A DNA stretch of 64,000 nucleotides from Mesorhizobium sp. (lineage in GTDB: Bacteria > Pseudomonadota > Alphaproteobacteria > Rhizobiales > Rhizobiaceae). Within the stretch, counting starts at the first letter, position 1; every line of letters starts with the position of its first letter. The translations under genes were made by a program, and so were the position numbers. The stretch spans positions 62,001 through 126,000 of the forward strand of contig SAJS01000001.1 in the NCBI GenBank assembly GCA_004017535.1. Reading direction: 5' to 3'. This document shows positions 1 to 8,529 of this stretch, one piece after another. The notes under the pieces are model-generated. The model made no database searches, was not told the DNA's origin, and was given only the letters and a program-made list of their open reading frames with translations.

Positions 1-790
1 TGTTGAACGTCGCCGTCGCCTTGGCCGGGATGACGTTGGTCGCCGGATTGCCGACATCGATCGACGTCACTTCGAGATTGGTCGGCTGGAAATCCTTCGT
101 TCCCTTGTCGAAAACGGGATGGAGCAGCGCGTCGACCAGGCTCATCAGGCCGCGCACCGGATTGTCGGCAAGCTGCGGATAGGCGGCATGGCCCTGGCGT
201 CCGTTGACGGTCACGGTGCCAGACAGCGAGCCGCGCCTCCCGATCTTGATCATGTCGCCAAGCGCATCCGGATTGGTCGGCTCGCCGACGATCGAGGCGT
301 CCCACTTCTCGCCCTTGGCGGCCGCCCAGTCGAGCAGCTTGGTGGTGCCGTTGATCGCCGGCCCTTCCTCGTCGCCGGTGATGAGCAGCGAGACCGAGCC
401 TTTCGGGCCGCCGTTTTTCCCCACGTGGCGCGCCACCGCGGCGATGAAGCAGGCGATGCCGCCCTTCATGTCGACGGCGCCGCGGCCATACATCTCGCCT
501 TTGGCGATCTCGGCGGCGAAGGGGGGATGCGTCCACGCTGATTCGTCGCCCACCGGCACGACATCGGTATGGCCGGCAAACATCAGATGCGGGCCGTTGC
601 CCGAGCGCCGCGCATAGAGGTTTTCGATGTCCGGCGTGCCGTCTTCCGAGAAGACTGGACGCTCGACCGAAAAGCCGAGCGGCTTCAGCATGTCCTCCAG
701 CGCGGCGAGCGCCCCACCTTCTGCGGGTGTCACGGACGGACAGCGGATCAGGACGGCAAGATTCGCGGCGGGATCGGTCGGCAATGTCAT
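1..790 (-). CDS. dapE: Succinyl-diaminopimelate desuccinylase, partial (C-terminus beyond window)
   Basis: DapE hydrolyses N-succinyl-LL-2,6-diaminopimelate to succinate and LL-diaminopimelate in the succinylase branch of lysine and peptidoglycan-precursor synthesis. Reading the minus strand from an ATG at 790, the protein begins [20 protein letters not shown] and carries the M20 metallopeptidase signatures [20 protein letters not shown] and ITGDEEGPA, which hold the metal ligands and the catalytic acids. The dimerisation region ([14 protein letters not shown]) follows. The reading frame stays open to base 1, so about 263 of the usual 375-400 residues are present. The cut is the window edge, not a mutation. 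dapD lies 2.4 kb upstream on the same strand with two membrane-protein genes and a divergent reductase gene between, so the two dap genes are linked but not one tight operon here. Confidence 0.93.
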   Translation of the reverse strand, partial: MTLPTDPAANLAVLIRCPSVTPAEGGALAALEDMLKPLGFSVERPVFSEDGTPDIENLYARRSGNGPHLMFAGHTDVVPVGDESAWTHPPFAAEIAKGEMYGRGAVDMKGGIACFIAAVARHVGKNGGPKGSVSLLITGDEEGPAINGTTKLLDWAAAKGEKWDASIVGEPTNPDALGDMIKIGRRGSLSGTVTVNGRQGHAAYPQLADNPVRGLMSLVDALLHPVFDKGTKDFQPTNLEVTSIDVGNPATNVIPAKATATFN

Positions 791-912
791 GGGCAAAGCG
801 ATAGTCGAAAGCGTTTGTCGTGTCACGGTGGCAGATCATCGCCGGTCATGCCGCCGACAATATGGTTTTCATCACGTATAAATGCATGTTGCGAGCCAGA
901 TGAGGACAATGC

Positions 913-1947
913 GTGGCCAGCGAAACAAGCACCATCGCGATAGCCGGCGCCGGCAGCATCGGCTGCTATGTCGGCGGCTGCCTGGCGCTCGCCGGGCGCA
1001 AGGTCGTCTTCCTGGGCCGCGGCCGCGTCGTCGAGGCCATGCGAGAAAGCGGATTGCGGATCAGCGATCTTGACGGCCGCGACCGCAGCCTCGACGCGCA
1101 GGCGATTTCAGCCACCGACGATCCGGCGATCGCTCTGCGCGAGGCGGACGTCATCCTGGTGACGGTGAAGAGCGGCGCGACAGAGGAGATGGCCGGGCTG
1201 ATCGGCACTCATGGGCGCCCGGATGCCGTGGTGGTCAGCCTGCAGAACGGCGTCGACAATGCCGACCGGCTGCGCGACGCACTCCCTGGCCGGCGGGTGC
1301 TGACCGGCATGGTGATGTTCAACGTCGTCCAGTCGCCGGACGGCGAGCTGCCGTTCAGCATCCATCGCGCCAGCCAGGGCGAGGTGATGATCGACCATGG
1401 CGTCGGTGGCCTTGCCGAGCTGCTCGATGTCGACGGGCTTGCCGTCGAGGCGCGCGCCGACATGAAGGCGGTGCAGTGGAGCAAATTGCTGATGAACCTC
1501 AACAATGCCCTGGTGGCGCTCTCCGACCTGCCGCTGGCAAGCCAACTGGCCGACCGGAGCTGGCGCGTGATCCTGGCCGCCCAGGTCGACGAGGCGCTGG
1601 CCGCGATGAGGGCGGCGGGGATAGCGCCGGCGCGCATCACCGGCCTTCCGCCGGCGCTGCTGCCGAAAGTGCTGCGGCTGCCCGATTGGCTGTTCGGCCT
1701 CCTGGCGCGCCGCATGCTGGCGATCGACCCTCAGGCGCGTTCGTCGATGTGGGATGATCTCAAACGCGGCCGTCCGACGGAGATCGGCGAATTGCAGGGC
1801 GCGGTCATTCGCCTGGCCAGGCAGGCCGGCATCCCGACGCCGATGAACGAACGGGTCACGGCTCTGGTGCGTCAGGCCGAGGCGGAAAAGCGCGGTCCCC
1901 CAGGCCTCGGGCCAGATGCGGTCAGCGCAGTTCCAGGAAAAGTGTGA
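913..1947 (+). CDS. panE: 2-dehydropantoate 2-reductase (ketopantoate reductase) family
   Basis: The family reduces ketopantoate to pantoate with NADPH in pantothenate and CoA synthesis. The 344-residue protein opens with a Rossmann nucleotide-binding loop, AIAGAGSIGCYVGG (GxGxxG), followed by FLGRGR. It has the family signatures VSLQNGVDN and, in the helical C-terminal domain, WSKLLMNLNNAL and SSMWDDLKRGRPTEI. The start is a GTG at 913; the ATG at 910 is in another frame. The gene is divergent from dapE with 122 bases between. Its last codons (VPGKV, stop at 1945-1947) lie inside a dispersed intergenic repeat, so the native C-terminus has probably been replaced by repeat sequence. A second family member sits at 57423-58388. 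Which of the two, if either, is the physiological PanE cannot be told from sequence. Confidence 0.85.
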   Translation: MASETSTIAIAGAGSIGCYVGGCLALAGRKVVFLGRGRVVEAMRESGLRISDLDGRDRSLDAQAISATDDPAIALREADVILVTVKSGATEEMAGLIGTHGRPDAVVVSLQNGVDNADRLRDALPGRRVLTGMVMFNVVQSPDGELPFSIHRASQGEVMIDHGVGGLAELLDVDGLAVEARADMKAVQWSKLLMNLNNALVALSDLPLASQLADRSWRVILAAQVDEALAAMRAAGIAPARITGLPPALLPKVLRLPDWLFGLLARRMLAIDPQARSSMWDDLKRGRPTEIGELQGAVIRLARQAGIPTPMNERVTALVRQAEAEKRGPPGLGPDAVSAVPGKV

Positions 1948-2026
1948 GCGGTTTTCCGTCCGGAATTGCGCAAAAACAAAAGGATAGACCGGTTCGCCGT
2001 GTCCTTGAAACGGTGAACCGCTCTAG
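1927..2026. repeat. Dispersed palindromic repeat, family A, copy 1
   Basis: About 100 bases made of two hairpins. The first is bounded by GCAGTTCC and GGAATTGC with nested GGAAAA/TTTTCC arms. The second pairs GGTTCGCCGTGTC with a GAAACGGTGAACC-like arm. It is closely similar to the copies at 22458-22574, 23291-23390 and 24771-24822. The first 21 bases encode the last residues and stop codon of the upstream reductase gene. Confidence 0.85.
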
Positions 2027-2724
2027 CGGCGGCCCTCGATCAGCGTGATCTTCTGCCAGATCTTGCGAGAGAGGTTGGAACTCAGGTTCTCGATGTCATT
2101 GACCCCGTCAATGACGACATCGTCATTGACCGACTGCGCGAACAGCGCCGCGACCTTGCCGGTGATCGACAGCATCTCCGAGCAATAGTCGAGATAGCGC
2201 GCAAGGTCCGCGCCGTTGGTAAGGCGGGCGGGCGAGTGCGCGGTCGGCCTGAACTCGGCCGACAGCGCCGCCGGGTCCTTGGTCAGCTGGTGCATGTCGA
2301 TGACATGGATCAGCGAGCGCAGCCCGTGCAATTGGCGGAAGACCTTCTTGCGCTTGATCCGCTCCTCGGTGCGGACCAGCGCCAGCAGCCCGAGCACGGC
2401 CAGGATGACGGTGTTGATGGTCGCTTCGATGCCTTGCATCGACTGCACGGCGTCGTCGGCGCCCGAGATGCGGTCGAGCGGCAGGATCGTGCCGACGAAC
2501 AGGAACACCGCCACGCCGGCGATGAAGGCCGCGATGATGACGCCGCGCAGCCACCAGATCGGCGTCTCCAGTTCCCTGGCCGCTTTGGCGAGGTCCCGCG
2601 ACAGCGACACCAGCTCGGCGGCGACGCCGCGCAGGCCGGCATCCGGAAAACGCTCGCCGATCCGCCCCTCCAGCCTTTCGGCAGTCTCGATGATCAGTTG
2701 CGGATCGAGCGCGCGGTAGCGCAT
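2023..2724 (-). CDS. Conserved membrane protein of unknown function
   Basis: A 233-residue protein. The N-terminal 55 residues look alpha-helical and soluble. Two predicted membrane segments follow at about 58-82 (WWLRGVIIAAFIAGVAVF region) and 104-118 (TVILAVLGLLALV), then a charged stretch EERIKRKKVFRQLHGLRSL and a roughly 100-residue C-terminal domain. I recognise no catalytic motif. It is likely an inner-membrane protein with both ends in the cytoplasm. It lies 7 bases downstream of the DUF805 gene on the same strand, so the two probably form an operon. The stop codon abuts the family A repeat. Confidence 0.75.
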   Translation of the reverse strand: MRYRALDPQLIIETAERLEGRIGERFPDAGLRGVAAELVSLSRDLAKAARELETPIWWLRGVIIAAFIAGVAVFLFVGTILPLDRISGADDAVQSMQGIEATINTVILAVLGLLALVRTEERIKRKKVFRQLHGLRSLIHVIDMHQLTKDPAALSAEFRPTAHSPARLTNGADLARYLDYCSEMLSITGKVAALFAQSVNDDVVIDGVNDIENLSSNLSRKIWQKITLIEGRR

Positions 2725-2731
2725 GACAGCC

Positions 2732-3121
2732 TCACGAATCGGCCGGCGCGTTGGTGCGCCTGCCGTAACGGTTCGGTCCGGGATCGCTGCGGAAACAGGA
2801 GAGGATGATGAGCAGGATGGGACCGATGATGAGCGAGATCAGCGCAAAATAGGTCGGCTTGCCGAAATCATGAAAGCGCTTTGCCGTCACCGCGAAGGTG
2901 GCCCAGGCCGAGATCAAGAGCACGCCCCAGCAGATCATGGCCCAGTTCTGGCTGGCGCTGGTGTTCAACTCCACCCGCGCGAATTGGTAGAACGGGAAAA
3001 ACTGGACGAGCACCAGCAAGACCCCGGCAAGCGCATAGGCGACCGGGCTCAGCCGCCCCGAAAGGCTGAAGAACAGCCAGAGGAATTGCGATCTTTCAGA
3101 CAATCGCGTCCGCTCCGTCAA
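2732..3121 (-). CDS. DUF805 family inner-membrane protein
   Basis: A 129-residue protein with the DUF805 pattern: an N-terminal LFFSLSGRLSPVAYALAGVL segment, a central basic AVTAKRFHDFGKPTYFALI motif (the family's R-hydrophobic-HD-x-GK element) and a terminal DPGPNRYGRR tail. Four hydrophobic segments are visible. The family is widespread but has no assigned biochemical role. It is transcribed toward, and 7 bases from, the 233-residue membrane protein. The ATG at 3121 starts directly at the edge of a palindromic repeat, so its promoter must lie in or beyond that repeat. Confidence 0.85.
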   Translation of the reverse strand: MTERTRLSERSQFLWLFFSLSGRLSPVAYALAGVLLVLVQFFPFYQFARVELNTSASQNWAMICWGVLLISAWATFAVTAKRFHDFGKPTYFALISLIIGPILLIILSCFRSDPGPNRYGRRTNAPADS

Positions 3122-3226
3122 AGCATGTCTCCCGAAAGTGGGAGCCGGTTTCGGGACAAAGACATGCGCAAGATCAAAAACCTAAAGCGCAGTGAGCGAA
3201 TCTGAAAGATCGCGAGGCGCTTTAGG
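3122..3226. repeat. Dispersed palindromic repeat, family B, copy 1
   Basis: It contains AGCATGTCTCCCGAAA, then CCGGTTTCGGGA and AAGACATGC, forming a long imperfect hairpin (GCATGTCT pairs with AGACATGC, TCCCGAAA with TTTCGGGA). A second hairpin follows with perfect 10-base arms, CCTAAAGCGC at 3181-3190 and GCGCTTTAGG at 3217-3226. The first half recurs at 11615-11662. It sits between dapD and the DUF805 gene and could also act as a terminator for dapD. Confidence 0.85.
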
Positions 3227-3231
3227 CAGCA

Positions 3232-4086
3232 TCAATCGCGCAGCAACTCGTTGATCGAGGTCTTCGAACGCGTCTTGGCGTCGACGCGCTTGACGATGAC
3301 GGCGCAGTAGAGGCTCGGACCCGGCTCGCCATTGGGCAGCGGCTTGCCCGGCAGCGAGCCGGCGACCACCACCGAATTCGCCGGCACCTCGCCGTAGAAC
3401 ACTTCGCCGGTGGCGCGGTCGACGATCTTGGTCGACTGGCCGATGAACACGCCCATGCCGAGCACTGAGCCTTCGCGCACGATGCAGCCTTCCACAACTT
3501 CGGAGCGCGCGCCGATGAAGCAATTGTCCTCGATGATGGTCGGCCCGGCCTGCATCGGCTCCAGTACGCCGCCGATGCCGACGCCGCCGGAAAGATGCAC
3601 GTTCTTGCCGATCTGGGCGCAGGAGCCGACCGACGCCCAGGTGTCGACCATGGTGCCCGAATCGACATAGGCGCCGACATTGACGAAGGACGGCATCAGC
3701 ACGGCGCCCGGCGCGACATAGGCCGAGCGGCGCACGATCGAGGACGGCACGGCGCGGAAGCCGGCCTTCTCGAAATCGACGGCGCTCCAGCCGTCGAACT
3801 TCGACGGCACCTTGTCCCACCACACGGCATGGCCGGGACCGCCCTTGATGATCTCCATCGGGTTCAGCCGGAAGGAGAGCAGCACCGCCTTCTTCAGCCA
3901 CTGGTTGACATGCCACGTGCCGTCGTCCTGCCGCTCCGCGACGCGGGCGACACCGCGGTCGAGCAGCTCGAGCGCCGCCTGGATGGCCTCGCGCGTCTCG
4001 CCGCGCGTGGCGCTCGAAATCGTGTCGCGCTCCTCGAAGGCCTTTTCGATGGTCGTTTCGAGGCTCGCCAGATCGGGCTTCGACAT
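3232..4086 (-). CDS. dapD: 2,3,4,5-tetrahydropyridine-2,6-dicarboxylate N-succinyltransferase
   Basis: DapD transfers succinate from succinyl-CoA to tetrahydrodipicolinate, the step that commits to the succinylase lysine/DAP pathway. The 284-residue length is typical. The protein starts [20 protein letters not shown]. After an N-terminal helical domain it shows left-handed beta-helix hexapeptide repeats from about residue 110 ([56 protein letters not shown]) and the C-terminal [13 protein letters not shown]-like strand of the family (here [19 protein letters not shown]). The ATG at 4086 was preferred over the upstream in-frame options because it matches the family N-terminus. The gene is divergent from the LOG-family gene, with about 135 bases between. 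Confidence 0.96.
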   Translation of the reverse strand: MSKPDLASLETTIEKAFEERDTISSATRGETREAIQAALELLDRGVARVAERQDDGTWHVNQWLKKAVLLSFRLNPMEIIKGGPGHAVWWDKVPSKFDGWSAVDFEKAGFRAVPSSIVRRSAYVAPGAVLMPSFVNVGAYVDSGTMVDTWASVGSCAQIGKNVHLSGGVGIGGVLEPMQAGPTIIEDNCFIGARSEVVEGCIVREGSVLGMGVFIGQSTKIVDRATGEVFYGEVPANSVVVAGSLPGKPLPNGEPGPSLYCAVIVKRVDAKTRSKTSINELLRD

Positions 4087-4221
4087 GATTTCGCTCCATT
4101 ACCAAGCTGTTAAGGGGCTCAGCCTTAACCTGTTTAAAAATCGCGCGGACCCTATGTTAAGGCTGAATGAGGGTCAATCGCGCCAGCGTCACGGGACGGC
4201 GCAAGTAAGGGAATTGGACGG

Positions 4222-5076
4222 GTGGATTCGATGACTCCCATGGAAAAGGCGGGGTGGACGCCGCTGCCGCATTCGGACGAGGACCTGGAGCGCGCGAAAA
4301 GCGTGCCGGACACCCCGCAGACTCGTGCCGAAACCTACCGGCTGGCCTGGAACGACCCGGACTTCATGACGCGGCGCGAATTGCGCGCCGTGCGGCTGCA
4401 ACTCGAGCTCCTGAAGCCGGAAATGATCCTAGCCGAACGCGGCATCCGCTCGACTGTGATCCTGTTCGGAGGTGCCCGCCTGCCCGAGCCGGGCGGCGAA
4501 GCCTGGGCGGCGAAGAACGAGACGCAGAAGAAGAACCTCGAGGCGAACAGCAAATATTACGAGGAGGCGCGCAAATTCGCCCGTCTGTGCTCGCAGCAAT
4601 CGGCCACCTCCTATTATCGTGAATATGTCGTTGCCACGGGCGGCGGGCCTGGCGTCATGGAGGCCGGCAATCGCGGCGCCGACGACGTCGGCGCGCCGTC
4701 GATCGGCTTGAACATCGTGCTGCCGCATGAGCAGGCGCCGAATGCCTATGTGACGCCGGAGCTCTGCTTCAACTTCCACTATTTCGCCATCCGCAAGATG
4801 CATTTCGTCATGCGCGCCAAGGCGGTCGCCGTCTTTCCGGGCGGCTTCGGCACGATGGACGAGTTCTTCGAAGCCCTGACCCTGATCCAGACCGGGCGTA
4901 TGGAGCGCGTGCCGGTGATCCTGTTCGGCAAGGCCTTCTGGCGAAGGGTGATCGACCTCGATTTCCTCGCCGAGCAGGGCACGATCTCGCCCGGCGATCA
5001 GGATATCATCGACTTCGTCGACACCGCCGAGGAAGCCTGGGACATCATCCGACGCTTCTACAAGTTGGGGGAGTAG
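4222..5076 (+). CDS. LOG family protein (Rossmann-fold nucleotide-binding)
   Basis: The 284-residue protein has the two hallmark motifs of the LOG (lysine decarboxylase-like) family: GGGPGVMEAGNRGA near residue 140 and PGGFGTMDEFFEAL near residue 212. In characterised members this fold cleaves cytokinin ribotides or nucleoside monophosphates to base and ribose-phosphate. This longer subgroup (about 280 residues, extra N-terminal helices) is common in alphaproteobacteria and its substrate is not established. The start is a GTG at 4222; ATG codons at 4231 and 4240 are in frame and equally possible. A GGAATTGAAGAATT hairpin begins at the stop codon. Confidence 0.85.
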   Translation: MDSMTPMEKAGWTPLPHSDEDLERAKSVPDTPQTRAETYRLAWNDPDFMTRRELRAVRLQLELLKPEMILAERGIRSTVILFGGARLPEPGGEAWAAKNETQKKNLEANSKYYEEARKFARLCSQQSATSYYREYVVATGGGPGVMEAGNRGADDVGAPSIGLNIVLPHEQAPNAYVTPELCFNFHYFAIRKMHFVMRAKAVAVFPGGFGTMDEFFEALTLIQTGRMERVPVILFGKAFWRRVIDLDFLAEQGTISPGDQDIIDFVDTAEEAWDIIRRFYKLGE

Positions 5077-5140
5077 GAATTGAAGAATTGAGGAAAAAGG
5101 ACGTCCGGGTCGTTCGTCTGTTCTCCAGTTCTTCAATTCC
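5076..5140 (+). terminator. Hairpin after the LOG-family gene
   Basis: Two 14-base arms, GGAATTGAAGAATT at 5076-5089 and AGTTCTTCAATTCC at 5127-5140, pair with one mismatch around a 37-base loop. The first arm overlaps the stop codon region of the LOG gene. There is no strong T-tract, so it may be a weak terminator or a mobile repeat fragment. Confidence 0.5.
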
Positions 5141-5171
5141 TCTACCCGGGATGGCCTCCCGACCCGTCTGC

Positions 5172-5661
5172 TTATATCGGCAACTCGGCCAGCCAGCCAT
5201 TCGAGTGCGCGAAGCACACAATGGCCGCCCGCGAGCGGAATTCGAGCTTCTCGGACGCCCTGGTGCGATAGGTTTCGATCGTCTTGATGCTGAGGTTGAG
5301 GCGGGACGAGATTTCCTTGTTGCTGTAGCCGAGCGCCACCAGCCGGATAACCGACCGCTCCCGTTCGCTGAGATTGCCCGGATCGCCCTGCGGGGCGCTG
5401 CGCGGGCTCAACATGCGCGCCGCGAGTGCGGGATCGACATAATTGTCACCGGCCAGCACGCATCGGATGGCCTGCAGCAGGTCCGTCGCGGTCGAGCGCT
5501 TGACCACGAAGCCGCGGGCCACCGGCCGCAAGCACCTGGCGCAGGCAGCCGCGGTTCTCATGCGCCGTCAATGCTATGCAGCTGACCTCGGGAAAACGCT
5601 CGCCGAGCCTCTGCCGGTTCTTGAAGGAGCTGACCGGCCGGCTGGGACTACCGCCCGGCAC
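5172..5661 (-). pseudogene. LuxR/NarL-type response regulator, frameshifted and N-terminally truncated
   Basis: The 3' part (5561-5172) encodes a normal NarL-type output domain: NLSERERSVIRLVALGYSNK, then EISSRLNLSIKTIETYRTRA. The preceding receiver-domain tail is split over two frames. One frame reads ERFPEVSCIALTAHENRG and LRQVLAAG; the other continues ARGFVVKRSTATDLLQAI. An extra base in the GGCCACC stretch at 5517-5523 (minus-strand GGTGGCC where GGTGCC would keep frame) explains the shift. Upstream of about 5650 the expected phospho-acceptor Asp region and N-terminus are absent. The gene is therefore a remnant. A short C-terminal protein could still be made from within the output domain, but there is no evidence that it is. 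Confidence 0.8.
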
Positions 5662-5705
5662 GATTCCGGATTTCGACTAGAGCACATCGCCAGAAGTGAG
5701 CAGCG

Positions 5706-5767
5706 GCCTTGCTCCGCCCGTGGATGACGATCGCGATGGGCGTTTCGGCCAATCGCCAAGGCATGCC
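5706..5767. repeat. Dispersed repeat, family C, fragment 1
   Basis: About 62 bases, including CTTGCTCCGCCCGTGGATGA and GGCGTTTCGGCCAATC, match in inverted orientation the stretch at about 11806-11866 with only a handful of differences. It lies just upstream of the response-regulator remnant and may mark the rearrangement that truncated that gene. Confidence 0.75.
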
Positions 5768-5781
5768 TATGCAAACATCCT

Positions 5782-6489
5782 TCAAGCCACCACGTCGACG
5801 ATCGCGGTCAGGAAGCCGGCGAGGTCATCGGTGACGAAATCGACGTCGTCATCATTCGCCGGGTCGCGTTCCCAGATTTCCGAGAAGGTCGGTTCGAAAT
5901 TGCGCGGCACCACCAGCACGGTCGTCATGCCGAGCGATTTCGGCACGGCCAGATTGCGCGCCAGGTCCTCGAACATCACCGCATTGTGCCCAGTCACCGA
6001 GTGCAGTTCGGCGAAGCGTTCATAGGTCTGGCGCTCCGGCTTGGGGTTCAGCCCCGCCGCGACGATGTCGAAGATGGCGTCGAAATGCTCCAATATGCCG
6101 AGTTGGCGCGCGGTGCGCTCGGCATGCCTGCGGTCGCCATTGGTGAAGATGAATTTGCGTCCGGGAAGCTGGCGGATCGCCGCGCCCAGCACCGGATCCG
6201 GCACCAACCTCGAATAGTCGATATCGTGCACCTTCTCGAGGAAATCGTCGGGATCGATGCCGTGCCGCTTCATCAGCCCGTTCAGCGTCGTGCCATATTC
6301 CAGGTAAAGCTCCTTCTGCAGCTTGCGCGCGTCGTCGCGCGAAAGCGTCAGCAGCTCGCCGACATAGGCGGTCATCTTGACGTCGATCTGCGCGAACAGG
6401 TTCGAGTGATGCGGATAGAGCGTGTTGTCGAGGTCGAACACCCAGTCCGTGACATGGGCGAAGCGGGAGGGATCGGGTGTCATTGTCAT
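5782..6489 (-). CDS. HAD-family pyrimidine 5'-nucleotidase
   Basis: A 235-residue HAD-superfamily hydrolase. Motif I is VFDLDNTLYPHHSN near residue 18 (nucleophile Asp and acid/base Asp), motif II FIFTNGDRRHAERTAR near 113, and the C-terminal motif MFEDLARNLAVPKSLG near 178. DLDNTLYP followed by a helical cap fits the SDT1-like pyrimidine 5'-nucleotidase subgroup (TIGR01993), which releases phosphate from UMP and CMP. The substrate is inferred from subgroup only. The second ATG, two codons in, is an equally good start. In rhizobia I recall this gene lying between argB and dapD, as here, though foreign genes now separate them. Confidence 0.82.
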   Translation of the reverse strand: MTMTPDPSRFAHVTDWVFDLDNTLYPHHSNLFAQIDVKMTAYVGELLTLSRDDARKLQKELYLEYGTTLNGLMKRHGIDPDDFLEKVHDIDYSRLVPDPVLGAAIRQLPGRKFIFTNGDRRHAERTARQLGILEHFDAIFDIVAAGLNPKPERQTYERFAELHSVTGHNAVMFEDLARNLAVPKSLGMTTVLVVPRNFEPTFSEIWERDPANDDDVDFVTDDLAGFLTAIVDVVA

Positions 6490-6638
6490 GATTTCTTATG
6501 GCACGCTGGCGCTGACTTTATCCACAACTTATGCGCGACACGAAATGTGAAAATGGGCTCTCGGTTCAAATTTTAAAAGTTCCGGAAAGGTCACCTTTAG
6601 CGCTTGCTGGCACAGAGGCTATCCCTTGGGAGCAAGTG

Positions 6639-7400
6639 ATGAGCCGCATATTTCTAAAGGCCGCTACCGTGGCATTCGCTTCGGTCGCCGTCTCGCTGTT
6701 GTTGACGATGATTGTGGTTCCGGCGATGGGCTTTCCGATGAGCCGCACCGTCTGGCTGGCGTCGACCGTCTGCCCGCTCGTGCTCGCCTGGGCCGCCAGC
6801 GCCGGCAGCTTCTGGCACAGCGACCGGTTGCAGAACGCCCATCGCGAGCTTGCCCGTGCACACGCGCAGCTCGCCGCAGCGCACAGGCGCCTCTCCGAAA
6901 AGGCAAGCCGCGACGACATGACCGGCATGCTCAATCGCGAAACCTTCTTTGCCGCGCTCGATGGATCGCGGCGCAAGAGCGATCGCGGTGCGCTGCTCAT
7001 CATCGATGCCGATCACTTCAAGAGGATCAATGACGGCTACGGTCATTTGACGGGAGACGAAGCGCTGCTTCTGATCGCCGGAGCCATCGAACGTGGCGTC
7101 CGCAACGGCGACGTGCTCGGCCGCATCGGTGGCGAGGAGTTCGCGGCTTTCCTGGTCGGCGCCAGCGAGCGTGAGGCCAAGCATGTCGCCGAACGCATCC
7201 GCCGCGAGGTCGAGCTGATCCGTTTCCGCCCTAACGACGGGCGCACCGTGCCGCTCACGGTCTCGATCGGAGGCATAAGCTGCGGCGAGGGTGCAACCGT
7301 TTCTGATTTGATGCGCGCGGCCGACCGCAGGCTCTATGAGGCGAAGAACCGCGGCCGCAACCTTTCGATACTCGATAGCGAGCTTCCCGAAGCGGCTTGA
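6639..7400 (+). CDS. Membrane-anchored diguanylate cyclase (GGDEF)
   Basis: It makes cyclic di-GMP from two GTP. From the ATG at 6639 (GGGAGC 7-8 bases upstream) the protein has 253 residues. Two N-terminal membrane segments (IFLKAATVAFASVAVSLLLT and a TVCPLVLAWAASAG segment) are followed by a short coiled coil rich in Ala/His/Arg and a full GGDEF domain starting SRDDMTGMLNRETFF. The active-site loop is GGEEF at about residue 164. An RNGD inhibitory site lies exactly five residues before it, so product feedback inhibition is expected. There is no sensory domain beyond the membrane hairpin. The upstream in-frame ATG at 6531 would add 36 residues with no homology signal. Confidence 0.9.
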   Translation: MSRIFLKAATVAFASVAVSLLLTMIVVPAMGFPMSRTVWLASTVCPLVLAWAASAGSFWHSDRLQNAHRELARAHAQLAAAHRRLSEKASRDDMTGMLNRETFFAALDGSRRKSDRGALLIIDADHFKRINDGYGHLTGDEALLLIAGAIERGVRNGDVLGRIGGEEFAAFLVGASEREAKHVAERIRREVELIRFRPNDGRTVPLTVSIGGISCGEGATVSDLMRAADRRLYEAKNRGRNLSILDSELPEAA

Positions 7401-7556
7401 GGACGCGTCGCGGGCGCACCGCGCTCGCCTGTCGCCTGGGCGAGCATCTCGGCAAGGTGATCGCCGTCTGACACAGGATGCGTGCGGCAGCTCAAGCGGC
7501 TCAGCCACCTTCCGGCAACTGAACCGCCGTGAATGTCGGTTGGGCGAAAACCGACC

Positions 7557-8390
7557 TCACACCGTAGCCGGGTCGAGCGCCGGCTGACCCTTGAACCGTG
7601 AGACGATGCCGGCAAGGTCGCCATTGGCGAAGGCATCGCGCAGCGCATCGAAGGACGGCAGCACGAAATAGGCGCGCTGGAACTTGTCGATCTCGTAGCC
7701 GGTGCGCATCACCGTCTCGAGGTCGAACGGCACATGGTGGGCGTCCTTGCTTTCAACCGCGAATTGCAGCTCGGTGAAGGACGACATCAAGCCGGCGCCG
7801 AAGGCCTTGACGGGCTGGCCGGGTTCCTGGATGAGGCCGTATTCGGCGCTGTACCAGTATAGCCTGGTGATCATCTCGTCGCCGCCGAGCGCGATCATGT
7901 CCTCGGCCTTCTCGCCATACATCTGCATGAAATCGGCAAACACCGGCTGGGTCAGGATTGGGACATGGCCGAAGAAATCGTGGAACATGTCCGGCTCGAC
8001 GATATAGTCGAGCTCCTTCTTCGTCCGCAGCCAGTTGGTCACCGGAAAGCGCCGGTTGGCGAGGTGATCGAAGAACGGGCCGGCCGGAATGAGGCCGGGC
8101 ACCGCGACGATCTCCCATCCGGTCAGCCTGGTGAGCTTATCGCTGACCGCGTCGAAATCCGGAATCCTGTCGAGCAGCCCGAGCGCTGCGACGCCGTCCA
8201 GATAGGAACGGTGCGCGAGCTTCTGGGTCAGCTTCGTCTGGCGGTCGCACAGCGTGCGCCACACCGCCTGTTCCCCGGGGGAATAGTCGTAGCCTTGCGC
8301 CACGGTGAAATCGCTGCGGCAAACCGAATAGTCGCCGCGAAGGCCTTGCGCCGCGCATTCGGCGGCGTAATCGGCAACGCTGATCGTCAT
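7557..8390 (-). CDS. phhA: Phenylalanine 4-monooxygenase
   Basis: It hydroxylates L-phenylalanine to L-tyrosine using O2, non-haem Fe(II) and a pterin. The 277-residue monodomain form matches bacterial enzymes. The iron ligands are visible: His137 and His142 in PDMFHDFFGHVP and Glu183 in YWYSAEYGL. The pterin-side loop GLIPAGPFFDHLANRRFPVT is also present. The protein starts MTISVADYAAECAAQGLRGD at 8390 with AGGAGGAAACG just upstream on the minus strand. It is divergently transcribed from an Lrp-type regulator gene 139 bases away, a layout that points to amino-acid-responsive control. No pterin recycling gene is adjacent. Confidence 0.95.
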   Translation of the reverse strand: MTISVADYAAECAAQGLRGDYSVCRSDFTVAQGYDYSPGEQAVWRTLCDRQTKLTQKLAHRSYLDGVAALGLLDRIPDFDAVSDKLTRLTGWEIVAVPGLIPAGPFFDHLANRRFPVTNWLRTKKELDYIVEPDMFHDFFGHVPILTQPVFADFMQMYGEKAEDMIALGGDEMITRLYWYSAEYGLIQEPGQPVKAFGAGLMSSFTELQFAVESKDAHHVPFDLETVMRTGYEIDKFQRAYFVLPSFDALRDAFANGDLAGIVSRFKGQPALDPATV

Positions 8391-8529
8391 CGTTTCCTCC
8401 TCTAAGATCGTGATCCGTGGATCGTGAGGCGGAGTTTAGAGGCGGCTGATGAGGCAAATCAGCCTTGTTTGTAGCTTGCCGGGGGATTTTGAGGTAAAAC
8501 CACTCCGATCAACGAGAGATCGAGAAGAC

